Numbered from the stretch's first letter, positions 1 to 10,294 are shown. The stretch: 27,935 nucleotides of DNA from Chromera velia (GCA_018398765.1 JAHBMJ010001619.1:1-27935); one strand, 5' to 3'. Notes: a model not told the origin generated them from the sequence alone. Numbers and translations are program-made.

Positions 1-20
1 GTGTGTGTCTGTGTGTATGT

Positions 21-70
<50 letters not shown>

Positions 71-130
71 GTGTGTGTGTGTGTGCATATGAGCCCGTGT
101 GTGGGTGTACGGGCGTTTGTGGGGACGTGT
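1..130. repeat. GT-rich microsatellite, probably intronic
   Basis: Nearly pure (GT)n with scattered A, C and G interruptions. It lies directly upstream of the first visible exon of the VIT-like gene, whose acceptor AG is at 149-150, so it probably forms the 3' end of an intron that begins outside the window. A similar GT tract precedes the acceptor of MPC1 exon 4. Confidence 0.85.
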
Positions 131-150
131 GAATGCACGTGGGTGCACAG

Positions 151-1159
151 GTGAGGGACTGGAAGTTCTTCGAGTTGCGCGAGTTGGCGAAGATCTACGA
201 AGAGAGGGGCCTGTCTCCTGATCTGGCGGCCATCGTCGCTCTGCAGCTGTCTTCACGGGGAGAGGAGGAGACGATCAGGGCACATATCCGGTCAGTAAGC
301 CTCGCAGAAATCAATGGAAGTCTATGAATCTTGGAGTCCAGAGTGAATCTGCGAGGGAAAGGAAAGGAAAGGTCGTCAGGCCGTTCGATCGATCGATCAA
401 AATCTGTTTGAGGATTCCAACGGATACTCTTTGACATTCCGTTCTATCTTGTTTGTCTGTTCGGGAAAATGAGGAGATTGACTGGGTTGATCAGCCAGAA
501 AGAAGGAATCAATTTCTGAAAAAAGCCCCCCCCTCTCCATAGAGTGAGAGAAGACAGACATCATCCTCGACATGCCATATCGGAAGAAAGATGGATTCGG
601 AATCGAGCTTCCTTCTCACTTCCTTGCTTCCTTCTTCCCTTCTGCAGAGACGACATCGGCATAGACGAAGACGAACCTCCGAGGCCCCTTCGTGCAGCGT
701 CAGTCGATCTCTCCATACTTGTCTGTCTGTCTACTTTCTGCTCTGCTCTCGTTTCCATTTCGCTTTTCTATTCGCAGACTGACATCCTTCGTCGTGTGGG
801 CTATCTTCCCCCGCATGCATGTACACGTGTGTTTGCACAGGCATAAAGGCTTTGCTCGGTGTGTGTGCAGATGGGTGTCGTTCGTTTCATTTTCTCTCGG
901 ATCTGTCGGACCAATCGTGGCTGCCGGGCTGACCCCCCCAGGATGGTTTGCCTTCACGACCGTGACGGTGGTGACTCTGGTCCTGCTCTTTCTGTTCGGG
1001 TCTCTGTCTGCTCAGATGGGGGGGTCCCCTGTTCTGAAGAGCGCTGTGAGGCTGACCGTGGGGGGTCTGGTGTCTCTGATGGGCACTTTTGGTGTCGGGA
1101 GGGTGTTTTCTCTGGTATTTGGAATGCAGGGGGAGGGAGGTGCGGCGGGAGGTGAGTAG
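151..1159 (+). CDS. VIT1/CCC1-family vacuolar iron transporter, 3' exons (partial)
   Basis: Three exons rebuilt by reading frame: 151-290, 648-698 and 871-1159. They join in phase (CG|A and GC|A) and give about 159 residues. The first exon holds the cytosolic metal-binding helix region of the family (ELRELAKIYEERGLSP, then a helix ending HIR). The splice restores HIR-DDIGI, matching the conserved HxRDELG element. The 51-nt exon runs through an acidic and proline linker. The last exon encodes two hydrophobic helices: WVSFVSFSLGSVGP, and a segment ending LFGSLSAQMGG followed by VRLTVGGLVS and FGVGRVF, typical of transmembrane helices 4-5 in VIT/CCC1. Known role: H+-coupled import of Fe2+ or Mn2+ into the vacuole or acidic stores. 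The N-terminal helices 1-3 lie before the window. The TAG stop at 1157-1159 overlaps a perfect donor, GTGAGT at 1152-1157, so one more 3' exon is possible. Both internal donors are GTCAGT. Confidence 0.85.
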
Positions 1160-2940
1160 TCAATCGTAGAATCAATCAACAGAGTCGCTAGTGATTTGGG
1201 AACTTGAAGGCTGCAGCGCATAGCAGCGCATCAGGTTTCGTCTCCATGAACGTGAATTTTGAAAAAAATGGAAGCTTTCAGTATCATTCAAGGATCGAAT
1301 TCAAGTTATTACCGTTATACGTCGTCTTGCTATAATATGCTATCGATCATTGCTACAATTTGATTTATAATCTCTGTCTAAGTTTCTTTTTTTTAAATGT
1401 AGCCTACGTGTTGGCTAAAACGGACTAAAAAAAAAGAGATCAGATTCTTTTTAGGATTCTTTCTTAAAGTTTTTTTTTTTCACTTTTGAAATTCAAACCA
1501 CATGGCATATAGATTTGAATAACAAGATGCAGCTTGATTAGAATTGCATGGGATTTATGTCTGCAGGATTGGCTTCCCACCCTAAATTGGCCTCCTACTA
1601 GGCGTAGGCTGAGAAAAAAAAAAAAAGAAGTGAAATCTAAGCTTAAAAAGTCTAACTTTAACCCCCCCCCCAAATTTATACTATTAATTAGCCACCAATA
1701 TATACAGTGTTTATAGAGGACAAATTCTGAATCTACGTTTTAATCCTGAGCTTTTAACAAGTTTTACAAGCTTAACTTTTTGAATATAAATCTAAGTTTC
1801 ACTCACAGCGTTCAGCCATTCACAATGCAATTTCATACCACTACACCGTTAAAGTGACCGTTTTCTTCTTCGAGAACCTCGAGCACGGCATTGTCAACTT
1901 CGGCCCAACCCCATACAGGAAAGTTATGTCCATTTGCTAAACGCACGGTTGCGTTTCTTAAAAAATTTGATTCCTCTTTTAAATTGGGCCACTGCTGCAC
2001 CAGACACAGTATTTTCAAAAGAAAACTCGACCTTCTTCCCCTTCAGACGTCTTCCATGGGCCCATGGCAAAGATTCATCAAGCACGGAAAGATGCATCCT
2101 TAAATGTTCTTGCTCTATTAGCAGGGCGCGTGCGCGCGCGCACATTCATTCACTCACAATCTCTTAATTAGACTCTCGCACTCAATAGCACGCATGCAAA
2201 GACACACCCCGACACACAAGGAGAGCCTCACGGCGCAAAGATTCCCAAGAGGGAAGATCATGGTGATGAGACAACCAAGTCACAACAGCGTAAGTTAAGG
2301 GGAACTTCTCATTTGTACAATTAGACACACACACAGACGCACACAGAGACACAGCAAGATACAGTAAGCATGAAGGGAACGGGTCGATCTGTCGAGACCA
2401 AAACTCTCATGCAAATTCATGTAGCCTCAGACGGCCGGAGGCAAAACGTCCCATGCGGAGATTGCCATACCATTGAAGTAGACTAGAAAAAATGCGCAGA
2501 CACATTCATTTACTCATTCAATCCAATCAACTCCTTCTCTCCCTACCAATCCGTTCATTCATTCATCCATCGGTCCACCCATCGATGCATTTCGGTCGAT
2601 CGATTCCCCTACGCACACCCCCGGCCGCTCAAGTTTTTCTTTCCTAAGCTGCCCCCCATTAATCGAATTGAATCGAATCGAACTGTTATAACACCAGCAC
2701 TTGATCTCTTATTTGCCCAGTCACTCCCCCGGTTCCCACACTGAACTAATCTGATTCTCCCCCCAATCATGTAATGAAGCATACAACCGATTCTTCAAAT
2801 TGTGTCTCTCTCGATCGATCGCACTCTCTCTGACGGACTGGCAGAGGATCCATCCTAGCTGCCTTTTATTCCTCAAAACTGTCCATACAATCCAGTAATT
2901 CCACTCTCCTTCCCTCCAAAGTACAACATCCGAAGATTCC
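1160..2940. other. Non-coding interval, AT-rich and low complexity
   Basis: No exon with a recognisable product was found on either strand. 1260-1830 is AT-rich with homopolymer A and T runs (1380-1480, 1613-1625). 2120-2160 has an alternating GC/CA run. 2320-2360 and 2480-2620 hold CA-rich and ATTC/ATCG short repeats. Open frames near 1830-2145 on the minus strand overlap each other and resemble no family I can name. Confidence 0.6.
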
Positions 2941-3052
2941 CTCCCACTCTCCTTCTTTCCTTCCTTCCTTCCTTCCTTTCCTTCTTCCTTCCTTGCTTTC
3001 CTCCTTTCCTTCTCCCTTCCTTCCTTTCCTCCTTTCCTTCTTCCTTTCTTTG
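2941..3052. repeat. (CCTT)n polypyrimidine microsatellite
   Basis: Imperfect CTTC/CCTT tetranucleotide repeats on the + strand, with isolated G interruptions. It creates long lysine/glutamate/glycine-rich open frames on the minus strand that are artefacts of the repeat. 3053-3480 continues as non-coding DNA up to the stop codon of the NHL-BTB gene. Confidence 0.85.
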
Positions 3053-3480
3053 CAGCAACACCTCAATCTCTGCTCAGATGCTTCGATTGCATTCGTTCTT
3101 CCTTCCTTCTTAAAGTTTCAATCCTTATATTGAGTTCGCCCACTCGATCAGACCTCCTTCTCCACTCTTCCCAGTACTGGAGGGAAGGGAATTAATAGAG
3201 CCGGATGGAGACTCTTCTTTCTTTTCCCCTCAATCAAAAATTGAGACACAGGCGGGAGCCGGAAAAAAAAGAAAAAGACAACGAAGATGATTGAAGACAC
3301 ACAACATAAATGCGGGAACTTAGACGGAAACGGACTTTAAACCGACTTTCACACAACACCTTCCCTCCCTTCCTTCCTCATCAACCGGCAAAAAACCCTC
3401 AATTACTACTGTCTCGATCCTTTCTTATCACTGAGTCTGCGGTTCAACTCCAACATCAGCTGGGGCCTCTCTGAGAGCCC

Positions 3481-4857
3481 TTACAGTGACCGTTTGATCA
3501 TGGTAAGGCGGGTAAAAAGGGTGACGACATTGTGCACGGACAGGAGACGGGAGGCCCGACCGACCGCGTACTCGTACACGCGCTCCAACTGGATCTCCTC
3601 GGCCTTGTGCATGACCTCCATGAGGTGCTCACCCGGAAACCGGAGCTCGTCGGTGTGGAGGTAGCACAGGATGGCCTTGAAGGCTTCGGGGGTCGTGTTA
3701 CCGATGGTGATCTCTCTGCAGCCTTCCTGCCCCTCGGCAAAGCCGGACGTGAGCATGGTTCGGAAGTACTCCGAACGTCTGATGAGGATGGCGCGGAGTG
3801 CGTGAATTCGAGCACCCCCCACTATGAAGGTGACGTCGGAGAGGGTCTTATCGTTCAGCAGCGCCTCCATCTGGGTCGCGAACACTGAGGGAAGCGCGGA
3901 CTGAGGGGCTGTAAGGCCAGCAGCCACTTTCCGGACGCGGTGGTTTGACTAGTCTACGACAATAACGTTGCCGCCACAATCTACTGCCACTCCACTCGGA
4001 GCGCGGAACTGCACCTGTCTGCCTCGACCATCGTGCCAACCTGCAGTGCCGCTCCCTGCAAGGACCGTTACAACGCCGTGCGGGGTGATCTTGCGGATGC
4101 GGTGGTTGTAGGCATCTGCAATGATAACGTTATTGCTGCCATCCACCGCCACTCCACTTGGAGAGTGGAAGGATGCCTGCATGCCTTGACCATCGCGGAA
4201 TCCCGCGGTGCCACTTCCTGCAAGAGTGCTGACGTTGCCTTCTGGACAGATCTTTAGAAGTAGCCTTTACTGTCCACTGCAACTTCAAACGGATAGTTGA
4301 ACTGCGCCTGCATGCCTTGACCATCGAGCCAACCACTAGTGCCGCTCCCTGCAAGAGTGCTGACGTTGCCTTCCGGGCTGATTTTGCGGATGCAGTGGTT
4401 GTAGGTGTCTGCGACGATAACGTTACCGCTGCCATCTACCGCCGCCACCCGGATAGCAGAACTGCGCCTGCGTGCCTTGACCGTCGCGCCAACCTCTAGT
4501 GCCGTTCCCTGCAAGAGTGCTGACATTACCTTCCGGGCTGATCTTGCGGATGCGGTGGTTTGACTGGTCTGCGACGATAATGTTGTCACTGTCATCTACC
4601 ACCACACCTTTTGGATTGTAGAACTGCGCCTCTCTTCTTCTGCCGTCAGCCCAGCCGGGAGTGCCGCTCCCTGTGGTGACATGTCCGCTAGCCCGTCCAT
4701 TCAGGGTGATCTTGTGGACGCAGTGGTTGCCGTACTCTGCAACGATTAAATTGCCACTCCCATCTACCGCAATGCTCATCGGATGAGGAAAGCGTGCCTG
4801 TTTTTCCTGGCTATTACCCCAGGCGTTGCATGCAAACGAGAAGAGCTGCATGATCAA
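3481..4857 (-). pseudogene. NHL-repeat protein with C-terminal BTB/POZ domain, decayed
   Basis: Read from 4857 downwards, six NHL-type beta-propeller blades follow each other with a period near 168 nt (56 residues). The core is GVAVDGSGNVIVAD, then NHRIRKI, then a VSTLAGSGT loop and a W-DG-G turn. The sixth blade runs in frame into a BTB/POZ domain (about 3870-3560; DVTFIVGG, a variant H-A-L-R start of the core, SEYFRTML, then AILCYLHTDEL), and the start of a BACK-like segment ends at TAA 3481-3483. NHL propellers and BTB domains both bind proteins; BTB proteins often serve as cullin-3 adaptors. Breaks: a frame change near 4450 between blades 2 and 3; loss of about ten codons with a frame change near 4250 in blade 4; and TAG at 3949-3951 in blade 6, where blade 2 has CAG. 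The 5' end is unclear; blade 1 is degenerate at 4800-4857. Assembly error instead of decay is possible. Confidence 0.85.
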
Positions 4858-5423
4858 GGCTGTCTTTTTTTGGAGGGTCTTAGAAAGGCAACGTGTATGG
4901 GATGGTCAGACTGAAATTTGACAAGGCGTGAGTAGTCAGAGTCTCCACGCCACTACTCTCGGAAGAGATGCTCTTAAGAATCCTACTTGAAGATTGCCTC
5001 GCAGTCTCATGCGGTCAAGACTTCTCTGAAAGGGTCGACAGAATGGAGTTGTCTACAGAATTGCACAGACGGCTGCTATGCAGGATCTATGAATAACAAT
5101 TGGTGGAATCTTTTCTGATTCTTCGTCCTCCTGTTCTTGTCCCAAAGCTTCAGACGAGCTCAGAGTGAAGAAACATTGGTGCTGTGATGAACAAGCATGG
5201 ACCAATTTCCGCTCTCTAGATAGCCTTGAACGCGGTCCCGGGAGATCTCGTCCGGCCGAGGATTTGCCTAATATTATTTGGGTAACAGTCGAAGTAGACG
5301 AAGAGATTCTTTTTAAGGGGTGGAGCAACAAACGCGACAGACGATGAGTCTATGGAGGGATGCATTCCTTTCTCGATTAAAAGTGTGTTTATTCATCTTT
5401 GGTCTCTCTTTTACACTTTAGAG
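4858..5423. other. Interval upstream of the NHL-BTB gene, no assigned gene
   Basis: The minus strand has one open frame (5053-5331) with mixed composition and no domain I recognise. It could contain the promoter or a 5' exon of the NHL-BTB gene, but no acceptor and donor pair joins it convincingly. Confidence 0.4.
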
Positions 5424-5755
5424 GTCCGTATCGATGGGAGCTGACTTTTCCCCTTTCTTTAGGTCTTTTTCGTGTCATGCTCGTCCTCCTCTCCATATCC
5501 TACTGCATCTTTCTGTCGTTCCATCCCTCCTAACTCTTCTCAATGCCTGTGTAGCTTCAGTCAAGAGAATCTCTCTTTTGGAATTCAGGGGTCCGTATCG
5601 ATGGGAGTTTATTTGTCCCCTTTCTCTGGTTCTTTTCCGTGTCACACTCGTCTTTCTCTCCGTATCTTACAGAATCCTCCTGTCGTTCCATCCCTCCCCT
5701 CTCTTCTCCATCCGTATGTGACTTCAGTTAAGAGAATCTCTCATGTTTTCTTGGT
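5424..5755. repeat. Tandem duplication, two units of 167 bp
   Basis: Unit 1 starts at 5424 and unit 2 at 5591; both open with GTCCGTATCGATGGGAG. The TCAAGAGAATCTCTC block near the unit end recurs exactly 167 nt later (5561 and 5728, one mismatch). The units are pyrimidine-rich and diverged in their middle. Open frames through them are short and do not match a known protein. Confidence 0.8.
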
Positions 5756-6472
5756 AGCTCCTGTCTGTGGAGACCATAATGAGAGAGAAGAAATGTCAGG
5801 ACAGAAATCGAAGCGTAAAATCGCTTTAGATTCTTTTTAAGTTAAATTCTAAATGAAAACGATATCGACGGACTCTAGCTATAAAATGTTACTAGGGTTT
5901 TCTAGTATTTTAGAGTGGAGAGAAGTTAAAAAGCGATTTAAGAATTAACTATTCATATTTCATCTATTTTTTAGTAAATTTATTGACATCTAATTAAGCG
6001 ATTTCAAAGGTTCTCGCTTCTTTTAGGATAAAATTATTGAAGTAGGGATTATAAGTCAATATAGGCTTTTCTTCTAAACGTTTCTAGTATACGTCTTAAA
6101 GATGCTATTATAATGTATCTTTAGTTTAATTAGGATATCAGGTTACAAGGTTGACTAAGAATCTTAAGAATTAGAACTTAATAAAATATAAAGCCTAAAT
6201 TTTTAAGAATTAGTAATTAGAAATCTCTAGTAAAAGCAATAGAATACATCGTGATAGTATAGAGTTTGAATTACTAGATGTTCTTAGGTAGTTTAGATCA
6301 ACTGTTTTCTCTTTGAATATTGGTATCGTGATTTTAATAACTAATATTATTCACTTTGTAATATCATCATAGATGTTTATTAATTAACTGATTACGAAAT
6401 TTTGTAACTCTGTAGGGCTTTGAAGGAGGTATCTACTTGAAAAGACAGAGAGACCATGGTAGACTAAAGAGT
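5756..6472. other. AT-rich desert
   Basis: From about 5830 to 6420 the sequence is strongly AT-rich, with frequent TTAAGAATTA, CTAG and TTTAG words and few CpG dinucleotides. No reading frame over 60 codons is present in it. It may be an old, strongly mutated repeat, but no structure such as terminal repeats could be seen. Confidence 0.6.
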
Positions 6473-7072
6473 CTAGAGAACGACCTTTGACAGAGGTTCC
6501 TGCATGGGAGGCAAATGAGACCATGGAGTACTAAGAGTCGGTGGGGGTGGGGGACTCAGAATGGCGGGTGGCGGAGTCTGTAGGGTTGCCGGCGAGATCT
6601 TCAGCTGTTTTATGAGGTTCAGCAGTTGCTTGGGAACCTCCCGAATGACCTCTGCTCCAATGTCCGCGAGTCTCATTTTCTCCCTCTCCCTGTACGTCTC
6701 TCGAAGTTGCTCAGGCACCTGTGTGATGGTGGTCATCGCCGACGACTCGATTGTTGACTTCACCTGCGGAGGAGGAGGTGGGACAGTGGTGGTAGAGGAG
6801 CTGGTTCTGAAACCGTTCCACGAGGATACCTTCGGGCGTCGGAATGGAGATCCTCTGCTCTCTTCCTTTTCTCGTCTCTCTCCTTCTCCAATTCCTCTTC
6901 CTCATTGACAACAAATTTAGCTGCAAACTTCCACTCGTTGAAGAGCTTAGCCTCTTCGGTTGCTTTTCGCTCCTCTTCTCTCAGTTGCTTCTTTTCTTCG
7001 GCAACAACTTCTCTTGCTGCTTCTTTCCACAGGTTCTCCTCGTGAAGAACAGCATCAACTTCCGGTGTCCTC
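6473..7072 (-). pseudogene. Predicted second exon of the transposase gene: charged coiled coil and proline linker
   Basis: An acceptor (TTACAG) ends at 7073. Joining the exon at 7072 to the donor at 8438 restores one frame (AG|G) and continues the protein as RTPEVDAVLHEENLWKEA. Next comes a strongly charged helix rich in E, K and R (about 6870-7040; AEEKKQLREEERKATEEAK). Near 6780-6870 the reading moves to another frame by 1 nt, giving a Ser/Thr/Pro stretch with five consecutive prolines and then a second helical block (VPEQLRETYREREKM), a proline-rich tail and TAG at 6473-6475. This tail is not part of the usual Merlin transposase. It could instead be a separate neighbouring gene that only happens to be in phase. 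Confidence 0.5.
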
Positions 7073-7230
7073 CTGTAATCCACATCAGCAGAGAGCGAAA
7101 GAGTAAATGACAGATAAGGAGAAAGAGCGAGAGACATTAAAATCACTGTCACCAATCCACCATACATCTATCCTTCCATAAGCATCCCCCCCTATTTCTA
7201 AACCAAACAGACAGGCAGACGGACATGGAT

Positions 7231-7266
<36 letters not shown>

Positions 7267-7285
7267 GAATGCGACATAGAGACAC

Positions 7286-7326
<41 letters not shown>

Positions 7327-8054
7327 TAGACAGACAGACAGACAGACAGAGGGAGAGTTAGACAGACAGACAGACAGACGAACAGACAGATAGACGAACA
7401 GACAGACAGACGGACAGTAAGGTTCCCCAAAATGCCTTAAAATCACTGTCACCAATCCACCATACATCCATCCTTCCATAAGCACCCCCCCCTATTTCTA
7501 AACCAAACAGACAGGCAGACGGATACGAACAGAGAGACAAACAGACAGACAGACAGACAGACGAACAGACAGACAGAGAGACAGACAGAACAGAGAGACA
7601 GAGAGACAGAAAGACAGAGAGACAGACAGACAGACAGAGAGACAGACAGACAGACATATAGACAGGCAGACATATAAACAGGCAGACAGGCAGACAGACA
7701 GACAGAGGGAGAGTCAGACAGACAGACAGACGAACAGACAGATAGACGAACAGACAGACAGACGGACAGTAAGGTTCCCCAAAATGCCTTAAAATCACTG
7801 TCACCAATCCACCATACATCCATCCTTCCATAAGCACCCCCCCATATTTCTAAACCAAACAGACAGGCAGACGGACACGAACAGAGAGACAAACAAACAG
7901 ACAGACAGACAGACACACAGAGGGAAAGACAGACAGATAGACAGACAGACGAACAGACAGACAGAGAGACAGACAGACGGACAGACAGACAGAGAGACGG
8001 ACAGACAGCCAGCCAGCCAGCCAGACAGACAGACAGACAGAGAGAGAGACTGAC

Positions 8055-8085
<31 letters not shown>

Positions 8086-8437
8086 GAGACACACAGACAG
8101 GTAGACAGACAGACAGACGAACAGACAAACTGACGAACAGACAGACATGTGGACAGACAGACAGACAGACAGGTGCTGAGATAAATAAACACCCAATTGG
8201 ATACAGAGGAAAAGAAACAGAATAAATGGACAGACTGACGTACAGACAATTAAAAGCAGACAGACAAAGAAACCACTCTCCGCTACTGCCACCTCTAGTG
8301 GGTGGGTTCGCAACAATCAAAAGCAGACAGACAAAGAGACCACTCTCCTCTACCACCACCTCTAGTAGGGGGGTTCGCAAACAAACAGACAGACAATCGG
8401 ATAGACGTTCAGAGACAGAGAGAGACAGACGACCTAC
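7073..8437. repeat. CAGA-rich higher-order satellite, predicted intron of the transposase gene
   Basis: A roughly 75-85 bp block containing AATCACTGTCACCAATCCAC and ending TATTTCTAAACCAAACAGAC occurs at about 7137, 7427 and 7779, with the AATCACTGTC word at 7141, 7441 and 7793 (spacings 300 and 352). Each block is followed by long (CAGA)n/(GACA)n arrays, so block plus array forms a higher-order unit. From 8160 the repeat gives way to a diverged stretch and the 67-bp duplication. Long Cys/Leu/Ser/Val open frames here (CLSVCLSV patterns) are translation of the tetranucleotide, not genes. Confidence 0.85.
8246..8379. repeat. Tandem duplication, two units of 67 bp
   Basis: Units at 8246-8312 and 8313-8379 share AAAAGCAGACAGACAAAG, CCACTCTCC and ACCTCTAGT, ending in GGGTTCGCA, with a handful of substitutions. 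They sit between the satellite and the transposase exon, inside the predicted intron. Confidence 0.85.
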
Positions 8438-9391
8438 CTGATGACTCTGAAGGTGAACCTTCTTGCTGCCTCCCAGAATGCTTCCCAGACGTTGTGATCA
8501 AATTCTCGCCTCCATTCACACTCATCGAGACTCTGTTGGAGTGTGTCCTTGCCAAAGCGTCTTCGTGGAACAAAGGCCTTGACCACTCTCCAAGTTGCTT
8601 CGATTGTGTTCGTATGGACATCGGTCTGTCTGTCGCGGAACCACTTCTTGTGGCACACTGTGTCATAATAGGCAAAGTGTCTTCTCGGCCGGCTTCTCTG
8701 TAGCCGCCCATTCATCTGAGAAGTAGCGAGATTTGCCGTCTATGTTTTTCTGCATGAATTCTCCCAGGGTCTCCTGATCCTTATGTTTTACAACTGATAG
8801 ACACACTCGCTTTCTTGTGCCTCTCTCCACTGCTCCAACTACCCCCCTCAGTCGCCTCCCTCGATTGTTTTTTCTTTTCGAAAACATGCTCTCGTCTCTT
8901 TCTATTGTTTCCCCTTCCCCCCCGATCTTGTCTTTTTTCTTGATCTCCTGAATATCAGCTGAAATAATTTTTTGAAACAGGTTGAACATCCTCGTGATCG
9001 TTGGGCCACTTACGTAGCCCTCAGCTTCTACAGAGGAAAAGGTGTCTCCTTTGAGGAACTTGTACGCGAGCATCACGAAGTGTGTATAGGACAGTGAAGA
9101 ACCGTTTGCAATCGTTCCCGATCTCTCTAACACCGAGGTGCCGTGTCTTGGACATCTCTTTCGACGGCATCTCCAGAAGAATGGCTTATCAGAGACCTTT
9201 GTCATTGGATGACAGTCGCTGTCCGTCTTGCAACCACAAAGTGGGACTTCAAGGAGAAGTCCTTTCTCAACAAAAAACGATCGACAGCGTTCTTCTACTG
9301 CTGTGTCGTCAAAGAGAAGAGCTTGGATAGCCGACTTGATTGGGTCTTCCTTTATTTTTGGAAGGACCCCTGCTCTGTGTCTTCTCCACAT
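8438..9391 (-). pseudogene. Merlin/IS1595-like (ISXO2 fold) DDE transposase, exon 1, one frameshift
   Basis: From the ATG at 9391 the protein has a zinc-ribbon-like region (C52, C54, C60, C75, C80, with FWRCRRKRCP), a helical DNA-binding region to about residue 150, then the ISXO2 catalytic fold. The first Asp is in IERDESMF (D166), followed by NRGRRLRGVVGAVERGT; the second is in FSDEW (D226). The third acidic residue is in HTNTIEATW near nucleotide 8600, which lies in the next frame: a 1-nt shift falls between about 8670 and 8715. Known role: cut-and-paste transposition of Merlin elements, related to bacterial IS1595/IS1016. The frame then runs to a CAG|GTAGGT donor at 8438/8437, and the TAG stop at 8434-8436 would be removed by splicing. 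No clean terminal inverted repeats or target duplications were found. The frameshift suggests an inactive copy unless it is a sequence error. Confidence 0.85.
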
Positions 9392-9532
9392 GGTTTTGAA
9401 AACCAGGTCAGACACTGGTTAGCCTTAAGCGAAACGGACTCGGTCTATCTGTAAACAATCTGAAATGTGGATACTGAAGGCTCCCGTCAGTGATAGAGAA
9501 ATCTCTTAGTCGTCGTGGTCTTTGTTTTTTTT
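9392..9532. other. 5' flank of the transposase exon
   Basis: Short non-coding stretch upstream (minus-strand sense) of the transposase ATG. The frame stays open to about 9415 without another ATG. A TATA-like or initiator element was not evident. Confidence 0.4.
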
Positions 9533-9617
9533 GGGTTTAGAAATAGGGGGGGGTGCTTATAGAAGGATGGATGTATGGTGGATTGGTGACAGTGATTTTT
9601 AGGCATTTTGGGGAAGC
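9533..9617. repeat. Inverted fourth copy of the satellite block
   Basis: The + strand here reads GGGTTTAGAAATAGGGGGGG, then GTGCTTAT, ATGGTGGATTGGTGACAGTG and GGCATTTTGGGGAA. This is the reverse complement of the block at 7427 and 7779, with only a few mismatches. It lies beyond the 5' end of the transposase exon, so the transposase coding sequence is bracketed by copies in opposite orientation. It could be a relic of a terminal inverted repeat or a scattered satellite monomer. Confidence 0.85.
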
Positions 9618-9901
9618 AGTGGTTTTTTGGTTCTTCGCGCGCGTTTAGCGCACATGGATGGTAGTGGGGCATGCATACATGCATGGTTTTTGTAGTGGAG
9701 CACCTGTAGTTTGATTTAGGTTTAATATGCAATGTAATGCATGCAGGAGACGCGCGCGCATGCATCGCTCGCGCGGAGACGGCTAAAGCATGCATGCTCC
9801 CGGCCCGCGGAACCCCCCCCCCCCCGATCCCCCCCCGCGTGGGAAAAAAGTCCGCAGACCTGAAACCAGGGCTGGTAAATATCGGCATAAAGCCTCTTTT
9901 T
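9618..9901. other. GC-rich stretch with palindromic GCATGC and GCGCGC words
   Basis: Contains several GCATGC(AT) palindromes (9668-9685, 9736-9744, 9788-9796), alternating GC runs (9637-9645, 9750-9758) and C homopolymers (9813-9836). No coding frame is supported. Confidence 0.55.
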
Positions 9902-10148
9902 TTTAGCCACACGCACCTGCATGCGTTTTTTTAGACACACGCGCGGGGGGCGTGGGGTTTTTAGACATATGCGCGGGGGGCGCGGGGCGCCGGGGGCCCC
10001 GGAAAGCCACTGCCAAAAATGGTCCCGCAAGCAAAAAATTAACGAAACGCTCCAGGTGAGTGCCTAGCTTACGCGCGCCGCGCCATATATGGCTCGCGCC
10101 CGCGAAAAGGGTGAGTGCCTTGGAATTTAAATTATCTGGCTGGGGACA

Positions 10149-10246
10149 TTTGATGGGCCATAAATGTTTGACGGGCCAGGAATATTTGATGGGCCAGAGA
10201 TACTTGACGGGCCAGACTATTGTTTGACAGGCCAGGGATATTTGAT
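10149..10246. repeat. 18-bp tandem array in copy A (TTTGAYGGGCCA type)
   Basis: Five to six units of about 18 nt (one of 20), each starting TTTGAYRGGCCA or CTTGACGGGCCA followed by 6-8 variable bases. Several units have TG or CA in place of the CG found in copy B. Confidence 0.85.
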
Positions 10247-10294
10247 GAGCCTAGCAGTCTTGACCGGCTCCTTTTTTTGACAGGCCAGGCTAGT
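10245..10294. repeat. 50-bp direct repeat X, copy 1
   Basis: ATGAGCCTAGCAGTCTTGAC followed by CGGCTCCTTTTTTTGACAGG and CCAGGCTAGT. Its partner is at 12641-12690 in the same orientation, with three mismatches by eye. Confidence 0.85.

Noticed and set aside
1833-2145. Two overlapping minus-strand frames, one with VRLANGHNFPVWG, faintly like a retropepsin segment
   Set aside because: No catalytic D-S/T-G and no neighbouring retroelement domains; too weak to annotate.
2866-3066. Lys/Glu/Gly-rich minus-strand frames
   Set aside because: Translation of the CCTT microsatellite in two frames at once.
7149-8316. Long minus-strand open frames rich in CLSVCLSV
   Set aside because: They are direct translations of the CAGA tetranucleotide array and its higher-order units; the same peptide appears in all three frames.
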